From Vibrio hepatarius (lineage in GTDB: Bacteria > Pseudomonadota > Gammaproteobacteria > Enterobacterales > Vibrionaceae): a stretch of DNA of 64,000 bases. The stretch lies in contig NZ_LHPI01000004.1 of assembly GCF_001274785.1 (NCBI RefSeq), forward strand, positions 220,871 through 284,870. The letters run 5' to 3'. Positions 25,854 through 34,389 of the stretch are shown here, piece by piece (within the stretch, counting starts at the first letter, position 1; each line of letters starts with the position of its first letter). The translations under genes were made by a program, and so were the position numbers. Below the pieces are notes generated by a model, which made no database searches, was not told where the DNA came from, and saw nothing but the letters and a program-made list of their open reading frames with translations.

Positions 25854-26465
25854 ATGTTTACCGGAATCGTTCAAGGGATGACAGAAGTCGTCGCTATTGA
25901 TAAAAAACAAGATTTTCAAACTCATACCGTACGCTTAACAGGCGCAATGAGGGAAGGGCTGGAAATTGGCGCTTCTGTTGCTCACAACGGTTGTTGTCTG
26001 ACGGTGACAAAACTCGATGGGGAACTTGTCAGCTTTGACTTAATGCAAGCGACACTCAAGTTAACGAACCTTGGTCAAATTGAAGTAGGCAATTTGGTTA
26101 ACATCGAACGAGCAGCAAAATTTGGTGATGAAATCGGTGGTCACAGTATGTCTGGCCATATCAGTGTTATGGGTAAGATCGTTGATGTGATCGATACACC
26201 AAACAACCGTACAATTTGGTTTGAGTTGCCACAAGACAGCATGAAATATGTTTTGGCGAAAGGTTACATTGGACTTGATGGCTGTTCATTGACTATTGGT
26301 GAGGTCGAAGCAAACCGCTTCTCAGTGCACCTTATTCCCGAGACACTACAACGAACTCTATTTGGCCAACGTAAGGCTGGAGAGATGATAAACGTTGAGT
26401 TTGACCCACAAACCCAAGCCATTGTTGAAACTGTAGAGCGAGTACTCGCTGCAAAGAATCTTTAA
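25854..26465 (+). CDS. ribE: Riboflavin synthase alpha subunit
   Basis: 203 residues. Two lumazine-binding repeats: [15 protein letters not shown] with [16 protein letters not shown], and [16 protein letters not shown] with [15 protein letters not shown]. It closely follows E. coli RibC (its C-terminus [12 protein letters not shown] matches), which dismutates two lumazines to riboflavin. It lies alone, divergent from norM. No FMN riboswitch is possible in the 146-base gap as far as I can see. The start at ATG 25854 is fixed by the universal MFTGIV start. Confidence 0.95.
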   Translation: MFTGIVQGMTEVVAIDKKQDFQTHTVRLTGAMREGLEIGASVAHNGCCLTVTKLDGELVSFDLMQATLKLTNLGQIEVGNLVNIERAAKFGDEIGGHSMSGHISVMGKIVDVIDTPNNRTIWFELPQDSMKYVLAKGYIGLDGCSLTIGEVEANRFSVHLIPETLQRTLFGQRKAGEMINVEFDPQTQAIVETVERVLAAKNL

Positions 26466-26473
26466 TTGCCGTT

Positions 26474-26503
26474 GCCGGATAAGCTTAAATACTATCCGGC
26501 ATC
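26474..26503. terminator. Hairpin between ribE and the CPXCG gene
   Basis: GCCGGATA and TATCCGGC form an 8-base stem with an 11-base loop. There is no strong T run, so terminator activity is uncertain. Confidence 0.5.
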
Positions 26504-26519
26504 TCACCAAAACGAATGA

Positions 26520-26723
26520 TTAGAATATCTGTTCGTCGTCGGCGTCAACAAACAATTCAATCGTGTCTAGCTGCTCATTAACCATCATATTAAGGTGGAT
26601 CGCGTTACAACAAGCAGGGCAATCATCATAAAATTCTTGGTCACCATTGGATGCATCCAGCGTAATACTGATGGAGTGCCCACAGTGAGGGCAGGCGACG
26701 AATTTTTCGGTGTAGTTACGCAT
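26520..26723 (-). CDS. CPXCG-motif cysteine-rich protein
   Basis: 67 residues from the ATG at 26723, which has AAGGAAG upstream; the frame is open further but without a ribosome site. Two zinc-ribbon knuckles are visible, CPHCG (near residue 11) and CPAC (near residue 37), then an acidic tail (FVDADDEQIF). This is the conserved CPXCG family of gamma-proteobacteria, of unknown function. It converges with ribE. Confidence 0.85.
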   Translation of the reverse strand: MRNYTEKFVACPHCGHSISITLDASNGDQEFYDDCPACCNAIHLNMMVNEQLDTIELFVDADDEQIF

Positions 26724-26912
26724 AATTCTCTTCCTTACTTCTCGATGAGACATCTAGTCTAAGCTTAAGTCCAGAAGTTACTATTAGACGTAAATTAAGT
26801 GTAAATTTTGAATTGGTTAATAAAATTCACTCAATGACCGTATCTAGAACCATTTTCAAAGGTGAATTTTGCAACAAATTGTGAATGCGAAAGTTTAAAT
26901 ACATCCTTTATA

Positions 26913-27779
26913 TCAATAGGTTAGTATGCGGTCGATGAGTTTTTGTGATTGTTCTAAATAGTGCCCACCAAATTGATTGTAATGGTTGAGTAAATGGTAA
27001 AGATTGTAGATATCTTTGCGCTCTGAGTAACGATAATCCAGTGGCAGGATGCTTTCATAACCTTGGTAAAACTCTGGTTGGAATCCGCCAAATAGTTCGG
27101 TCATCGCAATATCGCATTCACGATCGCCCCAATAACAGGCTGGGTCAAAACAAATCGGTCCAAACACCGAATTCGCTGTGTTACCGTGCCATAAATCACC
27201 GTGCAATAAAGAAGGGGTTGGTTGATGCGCGGCTAAATGTTCGTGGACAACCTCAGTGAAATCGTTGATATCAACAAGATTGACGCCTTTTTCTCGTACT
27301 AACTGCAACTGCCAACCGATACGTTGCTCCGCGAAGAAGCGTGCCCACTTTCTTTCCCACTTGTTTGGCTGCAGGGTCGAGCCGATGTAATTGTCCTGAT
27401 CAAACCCATACTCTTTTTGCTCACCCCATTGGTGAAGACGCGCAAGTTGCTGGCCGAATAGGTAGCTGTTTTTGTCGTCGTCGAGCTGCTTGGTAGGTAG
27501 GTAATTGAGAATGATAAAAGCATTGTGCTTTGATTGACCAATAAGCACCAGCTCTGGAACGGACACAGTATCGGTCTCGCGCAAGATACGAATGTTCTCT
27601 GCTTCGACTTCAAATTTCGGCAAAAACTCACGGCTGTTTACTTTGACAAAGTAACGTTGCTCGCCGTCAGAAATCATATAACATTCGTTGATATCACCAC
27701 CGGAGAGTTTTGTCTTCTCGGTGATTTGATAAGAAAACATGAGGGTGTCTGAAAGATGTTGTGAGATGGCTTGCCACAT
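26913..27779 (-). CDS. Fructosamine/ketosamine-3-kinase family protein
   Basis: 288 residues from MWQAISQHL at 27779, the usual start for the family; the open frame extends 28 codons further. The FN3K fold is clear: GGDINECYMI, YFVKVN with the ATP-binding Lys, LARLHQWG, the catalytic loop LLHGDLWHGN and metal motif FDPACYWGDRECDIAM. Members phosphorylate glycated lysines (protein repair) or related sugars in the cytoplasm. E. coli YniA is the nearest familiar relative. The true substrate is not known. Confidence 0.9.
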   Translation of the reverse strand: MWQAISQHLSDTLMFSYQITEKTKLSGGDINECYMISDGEQRYFVKVNSREFLPKFEVEAENIRILRETDTVSVPELVLIGQSKHNAFIILNYLPTKQLDDDKNSYLFGQQLARLHQWGEQKEYGFDQDNYIGSTLQPNKWERKWARFFAEQRIGWQLQLVREKGVNLVDINDFTEVVHEHLAAHQPTPSLLHGDLWHGNTANSVFGPICFDPACYWGDRECDIAMTELFGGFQPEFYQGYESILPLDYRYSERKDIYNLYHLLNHYNQFGGHYLEQSQKLIDRILTY

Positions 27780-28125
27780 ACTTTTAATCCCCGATCTTTG
27801 CGCTTTAACCTTATTGTAGAAGATGCCTTGTCTTGGTTCTGAACTAGAGTGCAAAAATTTCAATCATTTAACTTAAAATATTCGTCAGATTAATAAAATG
27901 TGAGCTAAATCGCTTATAATTCATTCTATTAACGTAAGTCGTTAACGAACAGATTAAATATGCACTTAAACACAACTCATTCATCAACTAAGCGTAGGTT
28001 ACAAGTCACATAACTGATAGTTATTGCGGGTTTTATCAGCAATCGTACGGTGATAAGTTGTCTAAACTAATCGATATGTCATAGTATTCAACTACTAAGA
28101 CGCCATGAATTTACGGAGGTACGCA

Positions 28126-28470
28126 GTGGTTGTAGATACCGATGGTTATTTAGCTTTAATCGAACACTTAGCCTTCAATATGGACGTATTTACGTCAGAT
28201 GACGGAGATATAGGTCCACAGAGCGTGGAAGATGTGGTTACTGATATGGTCGCGAGCAACATAATGGCGATTTTTGATCAAAACCCTGAGTTGCACGCTA
28301 GTGTCCGTTTTAAGTTGTTGAAAGAAGCAGATTCGGTAGTAGATGACCTTGGTGAAGTGTTAGCCGGCGTTTGGGCAAAGCCTGCAACCAATGGCCAGAT
28401 TGCCTTTCTGGATGAGTATATCGCACTGATGAAAAACCTATTTGATTCAGCAGTAGCAAAATACGATTAA
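28126..28470 (+). CDS. Small conserved Vibrio protein, possibly DUF3802
   Basis: 114 residues from the GTG at 28126. A full GGAGG (28115-28119) sits six bases before this GTG, so I prefer it to the upstream ATG at 28105, which overlaps that ribosome site. The protein is acidic and helical (QSVEDVVTDMVASNIMAIF; IAFLDEYIALMKNLFDSAV), without signal peptide or membrane segment. It resembles the DUF3802 family in length and start, but I am not sure. It is monocistronic. Confidence 0.7.
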   Translation: MVVDTDGYLALIEHLAFNMDVFTSDDGDIGPQSVEDVVTDMVASNIMAIFDQNPELHASVRFKLLKEADSVVDDLGEVLAGVWAKPATNGQIAFLDEYIALMKNLFDSAVAKYD

Positions 28471-28484
28471 TTTTTCTTGATACC

Positions 28485-28979
28485 TTATTCAGGCGAATTG
28501 ACGACTCGCCTGAAATGCCAAAATTTGGATGCCCAATAGGGATTATCCAACCTCGAAATAATCACCCCTTTAGATGTCGAAGCGTGCATAAACTGTTTAT
28601 CACCGATGTACACTCCTACGTGGTTGACTTTGTGTGACGTTTTAAAAAACGCTAAATCGCCAATTTGTATTTCCTCATAGGGGACTTCTTTACCCAATAA
28701 AACTTGATGGTGCGTGGTTCTTGGTACATCAAAGCGCATTGCGTCACGATAAGCGATTTGGACAAACGCAGAGCAATCAACTCCAGAGAACGAGTTACCG
28801 CCAAGACGATAAGGCACACCTTGCCAGTGCTTATATACATCCATAAAAGACTGTTTAATCGCAAGATGTTCAGCCGTGGGCTCTTCGCGTTCAATTGATT
28901 GGCTAAAATCAGGAGACGATGAACAGCCAGCTAGGGCCGTCAAGACCAACGCAAGGGAAAGGCCAGGGACTTTTTTCAT
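28485..28979 (-). CDS. NlpC/P60-family lipoprotein peptidase
   Basis: 164 residues from the ATG at 28979. The lipoprotein signal MKKVPGLSLALVLTALAGC has lipobox LAGC. The C40 peptidase domain follows with the catalytic Cys in FSGVDCSAFVQIAYRDA and His in NHVGVYIGDKQFMHA, plus a third polar residue near ISRLDNPYW. Such enzymes cut the gamma-D-Glu-mesoDAP bond in peptidoglycan stem peptides, and related Spr/MepS proteins act in wall growth. It converges with the DUF3802-like gene. It is probably attached to the outer membrane. Confidence 0.88.
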   Translation of the reverse strand: MKKVPGLSLALVLTALAGCSSSPDFSQSIEREEPTAEHLAIKQSFMDVYKHWQGVPYRLGGNSFSGVDCSAFVQIAYRDAMRFDVPRTTHHQVLLGKEVPYEEIQIGDLAFFKTSHKVNHVGVYIGDKQFMHASTSKGVIISRLDNPYWASKFWHFRRVVNSPE

Positions 28980-29074
28980 GACACAGTTTTGAATAATAAA
29001 TGACATTTAAATGTAATGTTCCCTAAATAGAATGCTGTGCATATAAACTTTTGTATGATGTCAGTTCCAATCTA

Positions 29075-31114
29075 ATGAATAAGAAAAACAACAGGTCGTC
29101 TTTATCTCTCGTTCAAACTATCAGCACTGTTTTTATCAGTATTACTTTACTGGTGATTATTCTATCTGTCACCAGTATCAAAGGCTTAGAGCAAGTTGAG
29201 AATCAGTTTAATGGTTTATCAGATAAAGCGCTGCCGCTTGCGATGACTAACGCTAAACTCACCCAGTCGATATTAGAACAAATCAAACAGCTCGGTTATG
29301 GTACTCAAGTCGAATCACTGGAAGAATTAACAAAAATCCAAACTGAAACGGATTCGTTGATTGCCCGTAATACTCAACTGATGGAAACCGTATTTTCGAT
29401 TGCCGCAGACTTTGATTCAGCACTCACTCCACAGCAAGAAAAGCAACTCAAAAAGAACATCGCCGCATTGGCGAGCCAAACTCAAAATATCCTTGCGGAC
29501 CAAGCCAAACTGCTCAATATGCAGGATCGTATTGACGGTGAGGTCAGTGAGTTTCGTTACGGTTTGAGCTCTATTGGTCCTGAAATGAACCGTATCAGTT
29601 CGTTTTTGTCCGGCGACAATCCAGCTTCACAAGATGCGGCTAACCGTTTTTCTGCCAGTGCGAGTTCGATGGAAAGCACTTTCCTTGTATTGATGATGCA
29701 AACCGACATCGACAAAGCGATGCAGGAATACAAGGAGATGCGCAATCGAATCGCTGGTATCAACTTAGCGTTTGATGATTTCGCAGAGTGGCATCCCGAC
29801 GTCAAAGAATTTGCCAGCTTAACCGCACCTTATGAAATGGTGAAAGGCGGCTTTTCTGATGATGGCGTTCTCAAACAACTCCTTACTCAATTGGAATTGG
29901 CGCAGCAATTAAAACGACAAGTCGCCACCACGGCGACCACCGCCAATGAAACGATTGAATTACTTAATGGCGTGTCTACCACTGCAGAATCGCTGATTGA
30001 TGACAGCAAATCAGTGGTGAGCAGTACGATAAATAACATTGTATTGATGTTGATTGTTGGTGGTTTGGTCATTGTGGCGATCATCGTGTGTAGTTGGGTC
30101 GCGCTGCGCGCTTGGATCAAAGTTGGTTTGGTTAATGTGCTGTCACACCTAAGCCGACTGACCGAACACGATTTTACCCAGTCTTTAGAGTTACGAGGCC
30201 CGTTCGAACTCAAAGAAGTGGCACGTAAACTAAACCAAGTGATTGAGTCGACCAGAGATTCCATTTCGACCGTGACACGTAATTGCGAAACACTTTATCA
30301 AACCGCAGAAATCAGCCACGGCGCGGCGGAAATAACCCATCAAAGCTTGACCAAGCAGAATGAATCATTACTCAGTATGGTTACGACTGTCACCCAGTTA
30401 GAAGCCTCTATTCGAGAGATTGCCACAGTGACCAACGAGTCTTACAGCGAATCTAATCTCGCTGCTGAGCATTCATCTTCGGGCGTTGAAGCGATAGAGC
30501 AGAATCAAGTTCGTTTGCAGTCGTTAGAGCACACATTGAACATTAATGAAGAGTCGATGCTTGAACTGGACAGTCGCGTTAAACAAATTCGTGAAATGGT
30601 CGACATGATTGCTGGTATCGCGGACAGCACAAACTTACTGGCTTTAAATGCGGCCATTGAAGCGGCTAGGGCAGGTGAACAAGGACGCGGTTTTGCCGTG
30701 GTTGCGGACGAGGTTCGTAAACTCGCGCGCGACACATCGGATCAAACTGGAAATATTCGCGAGCGAATGAATGAGTTAGTCGCGGCGGCAGAGAAATCGC
30801 GCTCAGCGGTAGAAAGCACTCGGACAGAAATGACGTATGCACTGGAATCGAGTGAGCAGGTGAAACAGACATTTGCCGACATTGCGAATGCGGTCGAACA
30901 CATTCGCACCCGAGTTGAGCAAATAACCGTTGCAACCGAAGAGCAAGAACGAGCAACTGCGGACGTCAGTCGTTCAATCAGTCACATTACCGAGCAAGGA
31001 GAACAGACCAAGCTCCAGGTTGACTCAATGGTGGAAAGCTCCGAACAAGTGGCTGAAATTGCCGGTCATCAGCAAGCCATGCTTCATAAATACGAGCTAC
31101 ACCAGCAAGTTTAG
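29075..31114 (+). CDS. Methyl-accepting chemotaxis protein
   Basis: 679 residues from the ATG at 29075; an upstream TTG at 29051 is less likely. Membrane segment at about 12-34, a large helical periplasmic sensor (about 35-325, four-helix type), a second segment near 325-348, HAMP, and a signalling domain with the conserved tip [41 protein letters not shown]. It should sense a small molecule outside the inner membrane; the ligand is unknown. It has no operon partner. Confidence 0.9.
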   Translation: MNKKNNRSSLSLVQTISTVFISITLLVIILSVTSIKGLEQVENQFNGLSDKALPLAMTNAKLTQSILEQIKQLGYGTQVESLEELTKIQTETDSLIARNTQLMETVFSIAADFDSALTPQQEKQLKKNIAALASQTQNILADQAKLLNMQDRIDGEVSEFRYGLSSIGPEMNRISSFLSGDNPASQDAANRFSASASSMESTFLVLMMQTDIDKAMQEYKEMRNRIAGINLAFDDFAEWHPDVKEFASLTAPYEMVKGGFSDDGVLKQLLTQLELAQQLKRQVATTATTANETIELLNGVSTTAESLIDDSKSVVSSTINNIVLMLIVGGLVIVAIIVCSWVALRAWIKVGLVNVLSHLSRLTEHDFTQSLELRGPFELKEVARKLNQVIESTRDSISTVTRNCETLYQTAEISHGAAEITHQSLTKQNESLLSMVTTVTQLEASIREIATVTNESYSESNLAAEHSSSGVEAIEQNQVRLQSLEHTLNINEESMLELDSRVKQIREMVDMIAGIADSTNLLALNAAIEAARAGEQGRGFAVVADEVRKLARDTSDQTGNIRERMNELVAAAEKSRSAVESTRTEMTYALESSEQVKQTFADIANAVEHIRTRVEQITVATEEQERATADVSRSISHITEQGEQTKLQVDSMVESSEQVAEIAGHQQAMLHKYELHQQV

Positions 31115-31126
31115 AAATCCACGAAA

Positions 31127-31915
31127 CTATTGCTGACGAAACGGCTGGGTAAGCATTTTATCCAGCCGTTGTTCGTTTGGTTGGCGAAACAACGGCAAGC
31201 CGATTTTGACGTTATCGTGTCCCTGTGCAGGTTGGGCAATATAAGTGCGAAACATGCGATCCCAAATGGAGAGGCAAAAGCCAAAATTGGAGTGAGTTTC
31301 TTTAGCAATCACAGAGTGATGAACACGGTGCATATCTGGCGTTACCACCCATTTGCGTAGTTGTTTGTCGATCGCAAGTGGCAGTTTAGCGTTGCTGTGG
31401 TTAAACATGGCGCTCGCATTTAACACCACTTCAAAGATTAAAACCGCCAATGGTGAAATACCCAATACGGCGATCAAACTAATCTTAATCCACATCGACA
31501 AGATAATCTCAATCGGATGAAAACGCGCACCGGTCGTGACGTCGATATCTTGGTCCGCGTGGTGCATCCGATGTAAGCGCCACAACCAAGGCACGCGATG
31601 AAATACTACGTGTTGAGCGTAGATGGCAAGATCCAACAAAATGACGCAAAGGAAAACTTCCAACGCGAATGGCATGTCGATATGGTTAAAAAGACCGATG
31701 TTACTTTGCCCAATACGCACGGCAACTTCAAACGCGAGAAACGGCATCAGTAAACTCAAACAAAGAGAGTTAAACGCAATCAGGCCAAGGTTATTCAGCC
31801 AGCGAAACAGTTTGTTTTGCGTGAGTTGTTTTCTCGGGGTTAACCATTCCCAGAGGCCACATAGCACCAATACCGAAAGAAAAAAGCTTAATCGAATAAA
31901 GTCAGGGTTTTGCAT
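31127..31915 (-). CDS. Sterol desaturase / fatty acid hydroxylase family protein
   Basis: 262 residues with four to five membrane segments and the three His clusters of this di-iron family: HVVFH, LHRMHH and DMHRVHH. The spacing is right for the FA_hydroxylase superfamily. Members hydroxylate or desaturate lipids in the membrane with O2. Bacterial members of this subgroup mostly have unknown substrates. Its stop lies only 12 bases from the chemoreceptor stop, with convergent transcription. Confidence 0.88.
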   Translation of the reverse strand: MQNPDFIRLSFFLSVLVLCGLWEWLTPRKQLTQNKLFRWLNNLGLIAFNSLCLSLLMPFLAFEVAVRIGQSNIGLFNHIDMPFALEVFLCVILLDLAIYAQHVVFHRVPWLWRLHRMHHADQDIDVTTGARFHPIEIILSMWIKISLIAVLGISPLAVLIFEVVLNASAMFNHSNAKLPLAIDKQLRKWVVTPDMHRVHHSVIAKETHSNFGFCLSIWDRMFRTYIAQPAQGHDNVKIGLPLFRQPNEQRLDKMLTQPFRQQ

Positions 31916-31991
31916 GACGAAATACGCCTCGTTTCTACTTGCAACTCGTCTATCAGAGAGTAAACTTGCCGTCCTTTGCCATTATCAATGA

Positions 31992-32738
31992 ATGACGATG
32001 AGAGTCCACGCTTTTCACCACCTTTACCAACAACGCTTAGAAAAATCGACCAAGCCGTTTAACGCACGTGGTTGTAAGGTTATACGTTGCCAATATTGCC
32101 AAGTGTCGCAAACGCACTGCATTTGCCAGCACCAACCAGATATTGAAAGCGATGTGGCGGTGATGCTTTTAGTGTCGGAAAACGAAGTCTTCAAACCAAG
32201 CAATACCGGACGTTTGATCCTCGACACGGTTAAAGAAGGTTACGTATACCAATGGAACCGCACCGAGCCAGATCCCCAAATGTTGGATTTACTTGAAGAT
32301 GAGCGCTACCAGCCAATCGTCGTGTTTCCTGAAGATTACGTTGAAGATCCGGCTCGACTGATAGATGAAGCTCCGCGCTCATTCTGCAACGGCAAAAAGC
32401 CACTACTGATTTTTCTAGATGGCAGTTGGCGCGAGGCCAGACGCATCTTTCGAAAATCACCGTATCTAGACCGCCTACCAGTCCTATCTATTTCACCGCA
32501 GGTGGTATCAAATTACGTCATGCGCCGCTCAGACAACGAGCAGCATTTGGCCACCGCCGAAGTCGCAAGCTTGGTATTACGAGAGTTAGACGAGCATTTA
32601 GTGGCAAATACGCTGGCACTTTGGTTTGAAGCGTTTAAGGAAAGTTACCTGTTAAGCAAAAGTCGCGGCAAGATGGACGAACAGCGTCCAGCATTGCAAG
32701 CATTTATCGCGCAAACAGAAAACGCGAGTCCAGTCTAA
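31992..32738 (+). CDS. tapT: DTW-domain tRNA-uridine aminocarboxypropyltransferase
   Basis: 248 residues. The N-terminus has a Cys-rich knuckle (CQYCQVSQTHCIC). The DTW domain has the signature FLDGSWREARRIFRKSPYL, with DGSW as the variant of DTW, preceded by VVFPEDYVEDP. Family members move the aminocarboxypropyl group of SAM to tRNA uridine (acp3U); TapT (YfiP) acts at position 47. Length is as in E. coli TapT. The gene stands alone, divergent from the hydroxylase gene. Confidence 0.82.
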   Translation: MTMRVHAFHHLYQQRLEKSTKPFNARGCKVIRCQYCQVSQTHCICQHQPDIESDVAVMLLVSENEVFKPSNTGRLILDTVKEGYVYQWNRTEPDPQMLDLLEDERYQPIVVFPEDYVEDPARLIDEAPRSFCNGKKPLLIFLDGSWREARRIFRKSPYLDRLPVLSISPQVVSNYVMRRSDNEQHLATAEVASLVLRELDEHLVANTLALWFEAFKESYLLSKSRGKMDEQRPALQAFIAQTENASPV

Positions 32739-32883
32739 AACTAATTCGATTTTCGTCGAATCTACGCGCAGTTAAGTTTGTCTTAAGGGTAAACTTGTCA
32801 CACATCACGGACTGTAGGCTTAGGTATATGGATAATAAGTCCGTTTTTCGATTTTTATATTTTGTATTTTAGGGAGAGAGTCA

Positions 32884-33792
32884 ATGTACTACGGCTTTGA
32901 CGTTGGTGGCACTAAGATTGAATTTGGTGCATTTAACGAGAAACTAGAGCGTGTTGCGACGGAACGTGTACCAACACCAACAGAAGATTACCAGTTATTG
33001 GTTGATACGATTGCCGGTTTGGTTGCCAAGTATGACAACGAGTTTTCTTGTGAAGGTAAAATTGGTCTAGGTCTGCCAGGTATGGAAGATGCGGACGATG
33101 CTACTGTGCTGACTGTGAACGTTCCGGCAGCGAAAGGTAAGCCTCTACGCGCTGACTTAGAAGCAAAAATTGGTCGTAGCGTTAAAATCGAAAACGATGC
33201 TAACTGTTTTGCGCTTTCTGAAGCGTGGGATGAAGAACTTAAAGACGAGCCATCAGTGATGGGCCTAATTCTAGGCACCGGTTTTGGTGGCGGTCTGGTT
33301 TATGAAGGGAAAGTCTTCTCTGGTCGTAACCACGTTGCGGGCGAACTCGGTCATATGCGTTTGCCGCTAGATGCATGGTTCCACTTAGGTGATAACGCGC
33401 CATTATTGGGCTGTGGTTGTGGTAAAAAAGGTTGTCTAGATAGCTACTTGTCTGGCCGCGGCTTTGAACTGATTTACGAACACTATTTCGGTGAGAAAAA
33501 GAAAGCGATCGACATTATCAAAGCGCACGCTGAAGGTGAAGCCAAAGCGTCTGAGCATGTTGAGCGTTTCCTTGAGTTACTAGCGATCTGCTTTGGCAAT
33601 ATCTTCACGGCGAACGACCCTCATGTTGTCGCTTTAGGTGGCGGTCTATCCAACTTTGAACTGATTTACGAAGAAATGCCAAAGCGCGTGCCTAAGTATC
33701 TTCTGTCTGTGGCTAAATGTCCGAAGATCATCAAAGCAAAACACGGCGATTCAGGCGGTGTGCGCGGTGCGGCGTTCTTAAACATCAAATAA
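32884..33792 (+). CDS. nagK: N-acetyl-D-glucosamine kinase
   Basis: 302 residues, a ROK-family sugar kinase. It begins [17 protein letters not shown] (phosphate loop), has [29 protein letters not shown] with catalytic Asp, [20 protein letters not shown] with a zinc-binding His, and the zinc cluster [15 protein letters not shown]. This closely fits NagK, which phosphorylates GlcNAc released from wall recycling or chitin. A good GGGAGAG ribosome site precedes the ATG. It ends at a strong terminator. Confidence 0.93.
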   Translation: MYYGFDVGGTKIEFGAFNEKLERVATERVPTPTEDYQLLVDTIAGLVAKYDNEFSCEGKIGLGLPGMEDADDATVLTVNVPAAKGKPLRADLEAKIGRSVKIENDANCFALSEAWDEELKDEPSVMGLILGTGFGGGLVYEGKVFSGRNHVAGELGHMRLPLDAWFHLGDNAPLLGCGCGKKGCLDSYLSGRGFELIYEHYFGEKKKAIDIIKAHAEGEAKASEHVERFLELLAICFGNIFTANDPHVVALGGGLSNFELIYEEMPKRVPKYLLSVAKCPKIIKAKHGDSGGVRGAAFLNIK

Positions 33793-33814
33793 ATTGATTT
33801 GTTTTGGTTAATTT

Positions 33815-33842
33815 GAGAGCTTGCTTAGGCAAGCTCTTTTTA
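33815..33842 (+). terminator. Intrinsic terminator of nagK
   Basis: AGAGCTTGC and GCAAGCTCT pair over loop TTAG, followed by TTTTTATTTT. Confidence 0.85.
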
Positions 33843-33858
33843 TTTTGAGGAAGCTAGG

Positions 33859-34338
33859 ATGGCACTCACGCAATTTCACATTTGCAATTACCAGCAGCTC
33901 GTCGATTGGATCGACTCCCCAGAGCTGAACTACCTTTGGGGTGGTCCAAAATTTACTTTTCCCCTCGATCGCTCACAAATTGATGCGCACGTTTCATTAC
34001 CTCAATGCCAAGCATTTTTCTACTTACATCACGGCGAGCGGGCTGGGTACGTTGAACTGTTTGAAGTCGATGAACATATCGCGCGTATTTGTCGTGTGTT
34101 TGTTCACCCTGACTTTCGTGGCCACGGAATCGCGAAACAAATGCTGGTTGAATTAATAGAAGTCGCCAGACAGCAACACTACGCAAAACTCAATCTATGT
34201 GTGTTTAGTCAGAACATCGCCGCGATTCGCTGTTATGAGTCACTTGGTTTTATTGAAACCAAGCGAGAGCAGGGCACAAGAGTGTTTAATGGACAAAGTT
34301 GGGAGCTGATTTATATGGATTTGAAGTTAGATGAGTGA
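33859..34338 (+). CDS. GNAT-family N-acetyltransferase
   Basis: 159 residues. The GNAT core is seen in ICRVFVHPDFRGHGIAKQMLVELIEVA (acetyl-CoA pyrophosphate loop, Q/RxxGxG/A variant RGHGIA) and LCVFSQNIAAIRCYESLGF. This resembles RimI-like and small-molecule acetyltransferases. The ATG follows GAGGAAG. The acceptor cannot be named. It lies just past the nagK terminator, so it is probably separately expressed. Confidence 0.88.
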   Translation: MALTQFHICNYQQLVDWIDSPELNYLWGGPKFTFPLDRSQIDAHVSLPQCQAFFYLHHGERAGYVELFEVDEHIARICRVFVHPDFRGHGIAKQMLVELIEVARQQHYAKLNLCVFSQNIAAIRCYESLGFIETKREQGTRVFNGQSWELIYMDLKLDE

Positions 34339-34389
34339 AGCACTGTCGGCGCGCGGTCCAAGCAATAGGGAGCGCGCTGACCAACATCA